A stretch of DNA of 64,000 nt from Verrucomicrobiota bacterium (GTDB lineage Bacteria > Verrucomicrobiota > Verrucomicrobiia > Limisphaerales > J093): NCBI GenBank assembly GCA_016716505.1, contig JADJWF010000011.1, positions 820,792-884,791 on the forward strand. The letters are read 5' to 3'. Every line of letters starts with the position of its first letter. The first letter of the stretch is position 1. Under the pieces are notes generated by a model that saw only the letters and a list, made by a program, of their open reading frames with translations, searched no databases and was not told the origin of the DNA. Shown piece by piece: positions 55,680 to 64,000 of this stretch. The position numbers and the translations under genes were made by a program.

Positions 55680-58592
55680 ATGACCACGCGGGTTCAGGCG
55701 CCGGGAAATCGCCGCCCGATCTGGCGCCTTGCAGGCGTCGCGACGGCCGGCGCGGTCCTGGCGGCCGCCGACATCCAAGTGGTCTGCCCTCCGGAAGGCA
55801 CGCCCCGAGACCCGGCGCAAATCGTTCGTCTGAGCGACGCTGAATTCCGCGTCCTCGCCGGCGGCGAGGCGGGTGAGACCCACTTTTCTCTGCCCGTCGC
55901 CCGGGTCGAGTTGATGTGTCGCAACCCGGGCCTGGGTCCGCGCGACCTGACCCTGCATCTGGACCTGTCGAGCCTGGGCACGCGTACGAACGCGCAGGGC
56001 AACGCGTGGGCGGCGATGCCTTCACGGGACTACCTGTTCGTGCAAAGACCGGGGGCGGACTGGGTCCAACTCCGTGGTCAGGTGGAAGGCTGGGTGTGCT
56101 CGGCCACCTTCTCGATACCGCCTGGCGAGACCAAGATCGGGTTGAGCCCGTGGTACACTTGGGCGGATTTGCAGGCCTGGCTGCGCGCGTTGCCCGATCA
56201 CCCGCATCTGCGCCGGGCATCAGCAGGGGTGAGTGATGGCGGTCGGGATCACTGGGAACTCACGATCACCGATCCCGCCGTACCCGAGTCCGGAAAACAA
56301 CGAGTTTTCTGGCACGCGCGGGAACATGCCTTCGAGACTTTCTCCTCCTTCGCCATGGAGGGGCTGGTCGGCTTTCTCCTGTCGCCGGAGGCGGCTGAAG
56401 CCCGGCGGCGATTTGTCTTCACGCTGCACCCCATGAGCAATCCGGACGGCGTCGCCAAGGGGGCCGAGTATCGCGGCGGCTACGAGCTGCATGGCTTGTG
56501 CAACACGGCCAGTGGCCGGCTGGCCCTGGCCACGGTGGATCGCCTGCGGCCGCACTACGTGATCACCTGGCACAACTGGATCGCCCCGCGCGACGTGGAC
56601 ACCTTGTTCTACACCGACGCCGAGGGCGACCGTCCGACGCGGCGCGCCTGGGACTTGTTCACGCAGCGGTTTCCCTCTCCCCGCGCGGTGGGGCACCGCT
56701 GGGAAAGCGAGAGCGACCCGGTGGGGAAGAACTGGTTCGGGCGCCCGCTGTCCGATGACAATCTCCATCAATACGCCATGCGCCATCACGGGAGCCGCGT
56801 CTGGGGGTGGGAGATGCCGTGGTGGGGACGGACCGTGGCGGACGCCCGCCGCTTGGGCGCCGCCTTTGCCCGGGCCTGGCTGGCCACGCTCGAACAACTC
56901 GACCGACCCGGCCCGGACAGCGACCCAGAAACACCTGACATCGAAGTCCCCCTGTGGACCGTCCACGAGTTTCGCCTCCGCGGCTCGGCGGTGGTGGGCA
57001 ATCCGTGGCGTGAGGCGATGTTGCTGGGCGAGTTCACGGCGCCTTCCGGGCGGCGTCTGAGTGTGCCGGGCTTCTTCGTGGAACCCGACGATTGGCGTTT
57101 GCGATTCACCCCGGACGAGCCGGGCCTCTGGCACTATCGGCTGCGCGGCGAGGGGGTCTCGTTGTTCGCCAAGGGGCGCGTGCGCGCGCTGCCGTCGGCA
57201 GGACACGGTTTCATTCGGCCCCATCCGCGGAATCCCCACGCCTTCGCCCATGCCGATGGCACGCCATACTTCCCCCTCGGCGATACGGCCTACGGGTTGT
57301 TTTCGGACAGCACCATCACGCCGGCACTGCGAGCGGAGTACTTGCGGGTACGGCGCGCCCAGCGTTTCAACTTTGTGCGCGTCGGGGTGCTGCACAGCCC
57401 GACGCACGGCCGGCGGGACCCGCGGTTCTGGCCCTGGGGCGGAACACCCGAAGCGCCCGACTTGGACCGCTTCAACCCCGCGTACTTTGAGGCACTGGAT
57501 CGTTTCATGCGGGAGCTGGCCGAGGCGGGCATGAACGTCGAGTTGATCCTGCTGAACTTTTACCAGGCTCCCTTCGATGAGCCCGATCGCTGGACGCCGT
57601 CGCGCGAACGGGCCTGGCTTGCGCACCTGGTTGCCCGCTACGCGGCGCTGCCCAACCTGTTCCTCTGGACCCTGGCCAACGAGTACGAAACCCGCCCGGA
57701 TGGCCGGCATCGCTTGGATCGGCCGGAGGATGTGAACTGGGTCCATGACACCGCCCGTTGGGTGAAGGCCTTGGATGCCTGGCGGCATCCGGTGACGGTG
57801 CATCCGGTGGTCTCCTCGAGCACGCATGGGCAGACTCCCGAAGCCCCCTTCGATCCGCCGTGGCGCATCGGCGGTTTCTTCGGCGCCGACGACGGGTTGG
57901 ATGTCCTGTCCCAACAAACCGGTCAGGCGGGACGCTGGGATGCGGCCGCCAACCGCTTTGCCGGCGCCCCGGGAACGTGGTCCGAAACGGAGGGATGCTG
58001 GACGCAGGACGAACCTCTTTTGGCAGCCAGCCTCGCAGCCGACCGCTGCTACGGGAAACCCGTGCTGAACACCGAAAACGGCTACGAGCACCTCCGCGGT
58101 TACCCGGATTACCGGCGCCAGGTTCACCATACCGACAAGGTCCGCCGGAACGCTTGGCGGATCGTCTGTGCCGGAGGCTACGTCGCTGCCGGCTTTGCTG
58201 GCACCCTGGCGATGAATGACTTTTGGAATCAGATCGAAAACACCGACCGCTACACCTTCCAGGTCCGGGACGAGGGTGCCGCGGGTCAACTCGCACACCT
58301 GTACGACTTCTTCACCAGTCTCCCCTTCTGGCAAGTGGAACCGGTCGCTGCCACCCCGGGCCAGGCCTTGGTCACCCGAGTGCCGGGTCATTGCTATGTC
58401 CTTTACCATCCCCAGGGTGGAGAAGGCGAGGTTGCCCTCGACGGTGACAAAACCGTTTATCAAGCCCGCTGGTTCGACCCGCGTACGGGCCGGTACGGAG
58501 ACCCCTGGTCCCTCTTGGGTGGACAGCTCCACCGGTTCTCCGCCCCGGATGCGCGCGATTGGGTTTTGCGAATCGAGAAAACGTGGCCGTGA
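55680..58592 (+). CDS. Exported fusion of M14 carboxypeptidase-like domain with DUF5060-DUF4038 glycosidase
   Basis: A 970-residue protein starting MTTRVQAPGN, with a hydrophobic N-terminal segment (16-30, RLAGVATAGAVLAAA). Residues about 40-390 form an M14-type zinc carboxypeptidase-like domain: the HxxE pair at His212 and Glu215 (HAREHAFE), the PMSNPDGVAKGAEYR substrate block, and a third ligand candidate at His298 (ITWHNW). Residues about 405-490 match DUF5060 (WTVHEFRLRGSAVVGNPWRE). Residues about 500-830 match a DUF4038/apiosidase-like barrel (PYFPLGDTAYGLFSDSTITP, FLWTLANEYETRPDG, NTENGYEHLRGYP). A short beta domain ends the protein. It may process both peptide and glycan parts of the same substrate; unverified. 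Confidence 0.75.
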   Translation: MTTRVQAPGNRRPIWRLAGVATAGAVLAAADIQVVCPPEGTPRDPAQIVRLSDAEFRVLAGGEAGETHFSLPVARVELMCRNPGLGPRDLTLHLDLSSLGTRTNAQGNAWAAMPSRDYLFVQRPGADWVQLRGQVEGWVCSATFSIPPGETKIGLSPWYTWADLQAWLRALPDHPHLRRASAGVSDGGRDHWELTITDPAVPESGKQRVFWHAREHAFETFSSFAMEGLVGFLLSPEAAEARRRFVFTLHPMSNPDGVAKGAEYRGGYELHGLCNTASGRLALATVDRLRPHYVITWHNWIAPRDVDTLFYTDAEGDRPTRRAWDLFTQRFPSPRAVGHRWESESDPVGKNWFGRPLSDDNLHQYAMRHHGSRVWGWEMPWWGRTVADARRLGAAFARAWLATLEQLDRPGPDSDPETPDIEVPLWTVHEFRLRGSAVVGNPWREAMLLGEFTAPSGRRLSVPGFFVEPDDWRLRFTPDEPGLWHYRLRGEGVSLFAKGRVRALPSAGHGFIRPHPRNPHAFAHADGTPYFPLGDTAYGLFSDSTITPALRAEYLRVRRAQRFNFVRVGVLHSPTHGRRDPRFWPWGGTPEAPDLDRFNPAYFEALDRFMRELAEAGMNVELILLNFYQAPFDEPDRWTPSRERAWLAHLVARYAALPNLFLWTLANEYETRPDGRHRLDRPEDVNWVHDTARWVKALDAWRHPVTVHPVVSSSTHGQTPEAPFDPPWRIGGFFGADDGLDVLSQQTGQAGRWDAAANRFAGAPGTWSETEGCWTQDEPLLAASLAADRCYGKPVLNTENGYEHLRGYPDYRRQVHHTDKVRRNAWRIVCAGGYVAAGFAGTLAMNDFWNQIENTDRYTFQVRDEGAAGQLAHLYDFFTSLPFWQVEPVAATPGQALVTRVPGHCYVLYHPQGGEGEVALDGDKTVYQARWFDPRTGRYGDPWSLLGGQLHRFSAPDARDWVLRIEKTWP

Positions 58593-58599
58593 ATCGCCT

Positions 58600-58815
58600 T
58601 CCGCGGTCCTGCCCTCGGCCGGGCAAATCCGCGCCTTTGCCGCGCAGCACGCCTTCCAACGCCCCGCGTGGATGCCCGACTGGCAGTGGCAGCGCGTCCA
58701 GGAACTCAAGGCTCTGGGCAGGGTTCGCGACTACCCCGCCACCCCAGAGGCCTACGGCCAATGGATGGACGAAATGCTCGCCCGGCCGCCACGCTCAGCG
58801 CCGAGCGCCGGGTGA
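58600..58815 (+). pseudogene. Short coding remnant, unrecognised
   Basis: One frame without a start codon reads GQIRAFAAQHAFQRPAWMPD, then WQWQRVQELKALGRVRDYPATPEAYGQWMDEML, and stops at 58815. Composition and codon use look coding, unlike the other frames. It begins right after the M14 fusion gene. It could be the 3' stump of a lost gene or a very small protein starting at an unusual codon; no family is recognised. Confidence 0.35.
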
Positions 58816-58868
58816 ACTTGAGTCGGTAGGTCCGCCTCCGGCGCGGACAGCGAAGGACAGGGACCGTC

Positions 58869-59336
58869 CTATTCGCGGCGGGTGACTGCCTGTGCCCCTG
58901 ATCGAGCGCCGGTGAGCCGGTCAAACAACTGGTCCAGCACCGCCAGTTGGCAGATGCGCGGCGCGATGGCGTAACGGCCCCGTGCAGACTCGACCACCTG
59001 GGTCGGAAGGACGACGTGAGCAAGCCGGGCCAGTTCACTGGCCGGCTCATTGGTGAGGGCGATGGTTTTGAAACCGCGTTCCCGGGCCTCGCGCACCGTC
59101 CGGGTTGGGAACTGCGTTTCGCCGGAGTGCGAGATGGCCAGCAGCATCAAATCCCGCGGGTTCGACGTGAGGAAGTACGCCCCCGTCCGTTCGTTCTCAA
59201 TGACCGCCGCCGGGCGGCCCAGCGTGAACAGAATGTCCATCGCCACCACCGCAATCCCAGACGAGGCACCTTCACCGACCAGCACAATGCGCTGCGCGGC
59301 CCACGTCAGGGCGGCCGCCTGATCCAAGGATCTCAT
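58869..59336 (-). pseudogene. SIS-domain (RpiR/MurR-type) regulator fragment, 5'-truncated
   Basis: 155 residues from MRSLDQAAALTWAAQ form the sugar-isomerase (SIS) half of an RpiR-like transcription regulator: RIVLVGEGASSGIAVVAMDILFTLG, LLAISHSGETQFPTRTVREARERGFKTIALTN and VESARGRYAIAPRICQLAVLDQLFDRL. The N-terminal helix-turn-helix that should precede it is absent, because the frame runs into the ROK fragment on the other strand. SIS domains sense phosphosugars. Most likely inactive as a regulator. Confidence 0.6.
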
Positions 59337-60027
59337 CTCCGGGCTGGCAGCGAATCTGGCCGCGGCCCCCGCCGCCGTCGGGTTGAAGCTGCGGGGGCTG
59401 GGGGGTGGGGTTTGCGAGCTGGTGGATTGCCGGGGCGGGTTGGCCAGCGGGAACTGCGTGGAGTGGCGGCGCCTGCCGGCGTGGGAAACGCTCGGAGCGG
59501 TCGCGCCAGTGATCTTCGAGGCCGACGTTCGCGCAGCGGCCCTCGCGGAGGCCCGGCTCGGCGCGGGGCAATCTTCCCCGATTTTCCTCGATGTCACGTT
59601 TGGCGCCGGCAGCAGTTGTTGTCTGATGCTGGAGGGCAGACCTCACCTTGGGACCCACGGCCTCACCGGCACGATGGCCAGCAGTCCACCCGGCGCGCCT
59701 TGCGAACGGTGTGGCCATACCAGCGGGCGCTCCCTCGAAGCGTTCGCGTCGGGACCGGGCCTGGTGGCACGCTATCGCGCGGCCGGGGGCGAGGCCAAAG
59801 ACGGGTCGGCGGTCCTGGCAGCCACGGCCGCAGGGAACGAAGCTGCGCGGCGGATTGTCCAGTCAGCCAGCGATGCTTTGGGATCGCCGGTGGCGCTCTG
59901 GGTCAATACGCTGGGTCCCGGAGCGGTGGTGGTTGGCGGGGGGCTGGGTGTGAGCGAGGGCCTGTATTGGGAGCATTTCCGTGAGGCCGCGCGCCGGCAC
60001 ATCCGGTCGCCGCTGAACCGCGGATGA
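59323..60027 (+). pseudogene. ROK-family kinase/repressor fragment, 5'-truncated
   Basis: The C-terminal two-thirds of a ROK protein. FEADVRAAALAEARLGAGQS, TFGAGSSCCLMLEGRPHLGTHGLTG, CERCGHTSGRSLEAFASGPGL and NTLGPGAVVVGGGLGVSEGL match the ROK fold. The N-terminal ATP-binding DxGGT part is missing; the frame opens after a TGA at 59320-59322, antisense to the SIS fragment. In the zinc motif, the third cysteine (usual GC) is replaced by RS. It ends before the Gfo/Idh gene. Confidence 0.65.
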
Positions 60028-60132
60028 CCGATCCTGCGCGCCGAGACCGGACCGGATGCCGGCTGGATCGGCGCGGCGTTGAAAACCGCGGACAATTTCT
60101 TTCGGAACCGATCACTCGTCAGAAAAGACCGT

Positions 60133-61326
60133 ATGAACAGACCCATCAACCCTATCAAGAATCGAATCAGCCGGCGCGAGTTCGGCAAGACCACCCTCCT
60201 GGCCGGTGCGGCCCTTGCCACGGGAGCAACCGGTGTCTGCGGGGCAGAACCGTCCCCGCGACGGATCCGCACCGGCGTCATCGGTTGCGGCAGCGTCTCG
60301 AACTCCTATCTGCCCAACCTGACCCAGTGTCCCTACGTCGAGGTCGTCAGCCTCTGCGATATCAGACCGGAGCGCGCCAAGCGCCAGGCCGAGCGGTTCA
60401 AGATCGCGCATCACTACCCGCACATTGACGCGATGCTGGCGGGCGAGCCGTTCGAGTTCTTCATCAATCTGACGGACATGCAGGAGCACGAACATCTGAA
60501 CCGGAAGGCGATCGAGGCCGGCAAGCACGTGTGGAGTGAGAAGCCGATCGCCAACTCCCTGGCCGCCGGGCAGGAGCTGCTGGCCCTGTCGCGCCGAAAA
60601 GGCGTGCGGCTCTGGGGTGCACCGATCGTTGTGCAAAGCCCGCAGTTCGCCTTCATGGCTCGACAGCTTGCGGCGGGCAAACTCGGTCGAGTGGCCGCGG
60701 CGCACGCGGACTACGGGCACGAGGGGCCGGACTGGTCCGCGTTCTTCTACGAAAAGGGCGGCGGCTCCATGCCCGATCTCGCGGTGTACAACCTGACGTC
60801 CCTCACGGGTTTGCTCGGCCCCGCCAGGTCGGTGATGGCCATGCTGAGCGTGGTCACGCCGGAACGCACCGTCGGCGACAAAGGCCGCATTCAGGTGACC
60901 GAGGAGGACAACTCAATGGTGCTGCTCGATCACGGTCATGGGGTCATCTCGCATGTCCAGTCCGGCTTCAACTACTTCAATCCGCACGGTCATGACGGCA
61001 GTCAGGAGACGCGCCACACCCTCAGCATCGTCGGCTCGGACGGGTTCATGGGGTTGGTGGGTTATGACTGGGCGCCCTTGGGGGTGGACCTCGCAACCAA
61101 GGACTCCCCGAAGATGCGTCGCGATGAAACCGACGCTCGAGGGTATGTCTGGCAGCAAGGCGCGTCGCTGGCCGCCGAGGTGCTCTCCACCGGCAAGGAG
61201 ATCCTGCTGGCCACGCCCGAGCACGCCTTGCACGTGGTGGAGATCATCTGCGCCGCACGCGAGTCCTCGGCCACCGGCCGCCGGATCCCGCTCACGTCCA
61301 CCTTCAGATGGCCGGTGGTGGTGTGA
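60133..61326 (+). CDS. Tat-exported Gfo/Idh/MocA-family oxidoreductase
   Basis: A 397-residue protein: a twin-arginine signal (NRISRREFGKTTLLAGAALATG), then the NAD(P)-binding start TGVIGCGSVSNSYLPNL, DIRPERAKRQAERFK, the substrate-loop EKP in HVWSEKPIANS, and the C-terminal beta-sheet domain. Such proteins oxidise or epimerise sugars or inositols; export by Tat with bound nucleotide is common in this phylum. ATG 60133 is preferred over 60079. It is next to the ROK/SIS remnants, which fits a sugar-related locus. The CRISPR array starts 100 bp downstream. Confidence 0.88.
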   Translation: MNRPINPIKNRISRREFGKTTLLAGAALATGATGVCGAEPSPRRIRTGVIGCGSVSNSYLPNLTQCPYVEVVSLCDIRPERAKRQAERFKIAHHYPHIDAMLAGEPFEFFINLTDMQEHEHLNRKAIEAGKHVWSEKPIANSLAAGQELLALSRRKGVRLWGAPIVVQSPQFAFMARQLAAGKLGRVAAAHADYGHEGPDWSAFFYEKGGGSMPDLAVYNLTSLTGLLGPARSVMAMLSVVTPERTVGDKGRIQVTEEDNSMVLLDHGHGVISHVQSGFNYFNPHGHDGSQETRHTLSIVGSDGFMGLVGYDWAPLGVDLATKDSPKMRRDETDARGYVWQQGASLAAEVLSTGKEILLATPEHALHVVEIICAARESSATGRRIPLTSTFRWPVVV

Positions 61327-61426
61327 GCTGCGGAGTCCTATGTGGATTCCACTCTCACGATTTCGGGCGTTTTCACCGGCTCTTGAATCGTGCTGAACTC
61401 GAGCACACCTCACAAGGACCACGCCT

Positions 61427-64000
61427 GCTTCAACGGGGCCGCGCTCACGTGAGCGCGGAAACGACCGCCAAGACATTGCCGAGCCCCGGAGGATGGAGGC
61501 TTCAACGGGGCCGCGCTCACGTGAGCGCGGAAACACACTTGGAGACTACCTGGCAAATATGCCATCAACTAGCTTCAACGGGGCCGCGCTCACGTGAGCG
61601 CGGAAACCGCGGATCGTCGGCGAATTGCCGCCGGTGAAAACCTCGCTTCAACGGGGCCGCGCTCACGTGAGCGCGGAAACTTCGGCCGGCAGGGAACGGC
61701 GCTGATCCCGATGCTGCTTCAACGGGGCCGCGCTCACGTGAGCGCGGAAACGGCGTGCCGGTAGTGTCCGCCATCGTTAACGGGCAGGCTTCAACGGGGC
61801 CGCGCTCACGTGAGCGCGGAAACGGTGTCTCCGGTGGCAGGCTGACTTGGGCTGGGTCGCCGCTTCAACGGGGCCGCGCTCACGTGAGCGCGGAAACTCT
61901 AGGTACTCCTAGCGTCCAGGTACTCACCCCAAAGCTTCAACGGGGCCGCGCTCACGTGAGCGCGGAAACCGCGCTTGACCTGCCCATGGTCCGCCTCGCG
62001 TGTCTCGCTTCAACGGGGCCGCGCTCACGTGAGCGCGGAAACCGACCGCCTCGCGGGCGGCTTTCGGCGTGGCGACACGCTTCAACGGGGCCGCGCTCAC
62101 GTGAGCGCGGAAACACGGTTGCGGGCATTCTGGAGGCGTTGGCGACTACTGCTTCAACGGGGCCGCGCTCACGTGAGCGCGGAAACGTGTCGTCGCGGTA
62201 CGAACCTGCCCACGAAAATCTGGCTTCAACGGGGCCGCGCTCACGTGAGCGCGGAAACTTCGTATCCCACTTCAGGCTCTCAAACCGGATCGGTTGGCTT
62301 CAACGGGGCCGCGCTCACGTGAGCGCGGAAACCGCTGCGCGAACAGCATCCGGCGACGACGGCGCCCTGGCTTCAACGGGGCCGCGCTCACGTGAGCGCG
62401 GAAACATGAAGCCGGCAAAACGAAAGGACACACATGACACTAGCTTCAACGGGGCCGCGCTCACGTGAGCGCGGAAACCCTTTTGACAATCGAAGATGAA
62501 TGCGAAGTTACCCCCGCTTCAACGGGGCCGCGCTCACGTGAGCGCGGAAACCATAAAGATTGCACGCAACCTTCATGCCAATTCGTGCTTCAACGGGGCC
62601 GCGCTCACGTGAGCGCGGAAACCGGCGGAGGCGGAGTGCAGTCAATCCAGTCCGTCAAGCTTCAACGGGGCCGCGCTCACGTGAGCGCGGAAACCGGGCT
62701 GTCCGCGTCCCTGTCTCCGGTGTCCCAAACGCTTCAACGGGGCCGCGCTCACGTGAGCGCGGAAACATAACCTGGTCTGTGCGACCCGATACCCTCGACT
62801 AATGCTTCAACGGGGCCGCGCTCACGTGAGCGCGGAAACCGCGTTCGCGGCCCAGTTCGACCGCGCGGAGCAACTGCTTGGTCAGGGCCGCGCTCACGTG
62901 AGCGCGGAAACTGAATGGCGCGATTTTCCGCGCCTTGACCGCGTCAGCGCTTCAACGGGGCCGCGCTCACGTGAGCGCGGAAACATGATTACATCGTCAT
63001 CTACACCGAAACCGATTTTGCTTCAACGGGGCCGCGCTCACGTGAGCGCGGAAACCACAGACATCCGCCGGCATCTGCACCGACACCGAACTGCTTCAAC
63101 GGGAGGCCGCGCTCACGTGAGCGCGGAAACTGCAGCGGTGGTTTTTGTTCCGGGGGTGGGACCCGGTTGCTTCAACGGGGCCGCGCTCACGTGAGCGCGG
63201 AAACATGTTGTCGCGCTCCAAACGCTTCAACAGCGACTCGCTTCAACGGGGCCGCGCTCACGTGAGCGCGGAAACCGCGCTCGCGCCGCAGTTCGGCGGC
63301 GCGGATATACTGCTTCAACGGGGCCGCGCTCACGTGAGCGCGGAAACTTGCGTGCAATCTTTATGCCAAGTTGGATTTGGCATGGCTTCAACGGGGCCGC
63401 GCTCACGTGAGCGCGGAAACGGGATTGCCGTCGTTCCGCCCCGGGATGAAACCCGGGCTTCAACGGGGCCGCGCTCACGTGAGCGCGGAAACCAGAAGAC
63501 CATCAACATGGTGCATGCGTTCGCCACAGCTTCAACGGGGCCGCGCTCACGTGAGCGCGGAAACGAGATCCTGCGCAAAGAGGACGCCGCCAACGCGGCG
63601 ATGCTTCAACGGGGCCGCGCTCACGTGAGCGCGGAAACTCCTCTTGTCGCATATTACTTTGGTGACTCACAGACCAAGCTTCAACGGGGCCGCGCTCACG
63701 TGAGCGCGGAAACGGCTTCGTGTTGGCCGTCACACGAACCTTCCAGGTCCCGCTTCAACGGGGCCGCGCTCACGTGAGCGCGGAAACCCGACGATCCGGG
63801 GCGACTTCGTGATTCTGGAGACGCTTCAACGGGGCCGCGCTCACGTGAGCGCGGAAACACCACGCGCGAGTCCCGGCGGCGCCGCGCATCACGCGGCTTC
63901 AACGGGGCCGCGCTCACGTGAGCGCGGAAACGCCCGTCCACACGCCGGCTTGGCAGGTCGGTGGTGTAGCTTCAACGGGGCCGCGCTCACGTGAGCGCGG
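61427..64000 (+). CRISPR. CRISPR array, 36 repeats and 35 spacers, continuing beyond the window
   Basis: The 36-nt repeat consists of GCTTCAACGGGG, then the perfect 20-nt palindrome CCGCGCTCACGTGAGCGCGG, then AAAC. Spacers are 35-39 nt. Repeat 21 (62876-62911) differs in four positions near its 5' end; repeat 24 (63093-63130) is 38 nt with two inserted bases (AG) in the G run; the last repeat (63969) is cut by the window edge. The palindrome can form an 8-bp stem with an ACGU loop, leaving a GAAAC-ending handle, which suggests a class 1 (type I) array read on this strand. The 100 bp before the first repeat (61327-61426) may be the leader or the trailer. No cas gene lies in the window, so the subtype cannot be assigned. 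Confidence 0.97.

Noticed and set aside
61755..63994. Open frames through the array reading STGPRSRERGN, RGRAHVSAET or FPRSRERGPVEA repeatedly
   Set aside because: These are translations of the CRISPR repeat in different frames and not proteins; the periodicity equals the repeat-spacer unit.

Overview
The window is high-GC and gene-dense. Its contents suggest a Verrucomicrobiota bacterium, probably near Limisphaerales/Pedosphaera. This is an inference from gene content: secreted FG-GAP/UnbV, LamG and IPT/TIG proteins, several proteins ending in an FYRL- or FVRL-type tail, Tat-exported oxidoreductases, a gldA/gldF/gldG-like ABC module and interspersed palindromic repeats. There is no rRNA or tRNA to confirm it.

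Layout. 1-2737: an FG-GAP/UnbV secreted protein with an in-frame stop, and a membrane protein with an IPT-like tail (minus strand). 2965-5770: korB and korA, a 2-oxoacid:ferredoxin oxidoreductase (minus). 6012-9751: a DegT aminotransferase, a Nudix hydrolase, a small conserved unknown and a decayed surface-protein fragment. 9943-16173: class I aldolase fbaB, its terminator, then the assimilatory sulfate run cysI-cysH-cysD-cysN. 16180-20587: a metallophosphoesterase and a secreted GH38-type alpha-mannosidase. 20588-21919: a relic zone with a palindromic repeat, a 92-bp MITE-like element and a truncated TPR gene. 21920-25876: a minus-strand run of serine hydrolase, PQQ-propeller, ATL/MGMT-like and radical SAM genes. 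26065-30934: thpR (frameshifted), uvrA, a hairpin-rich gap and panB (frameshifted). 31134-36132: a four-gene ABC/GldG/DUF4340 operon. 36234-61326: mainly exported enzymes of the polysaccharide or peptidoglycan type (glycosidase-FGE fusion, glycoamylase-like, IPT-M19 dipeptidase-like, sialidase-LamG, a GH-A glycosidase, an M14-DUF5060-DUF4038 fusion), with a PfkB sugar kinase and Tat oxidoreductases. The right end (61427-64000) is a CRISPR array of 36 repeats that runs off the window. No cas gene is present.

How the genes fit together. The exported hydrolases, sugar kinase, ROK/SIS remnants and Gfo/Idh/MocA oxidoreductase point to breakdown of complex, possibly sulfated, glycans. The cys cluster supplies reduced sulfur. 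KorAB implies ferredoxin-linked 2-oxoacid metabolism.

Most notable observations. (1) Two CRISPR spacers share an 18-nt stretch in reverse-complement orientation, so they target overlapping protospacers on opposite strands; another pair is diverged but clearly related. (2) One polypeptide joins an M14 carboxypeptidase-like domain to a DUF5060-DUF4038 glycosidase. (3) Five recognisable genes and one fragment each carry a single point lesion (one TAG, five 1-nt indels), which means either unpolished assembly or real decay. (4) Several gene stumps (ROK/SIS pair, a duplicated M19 tail, a TPR fragment) record past deletions.
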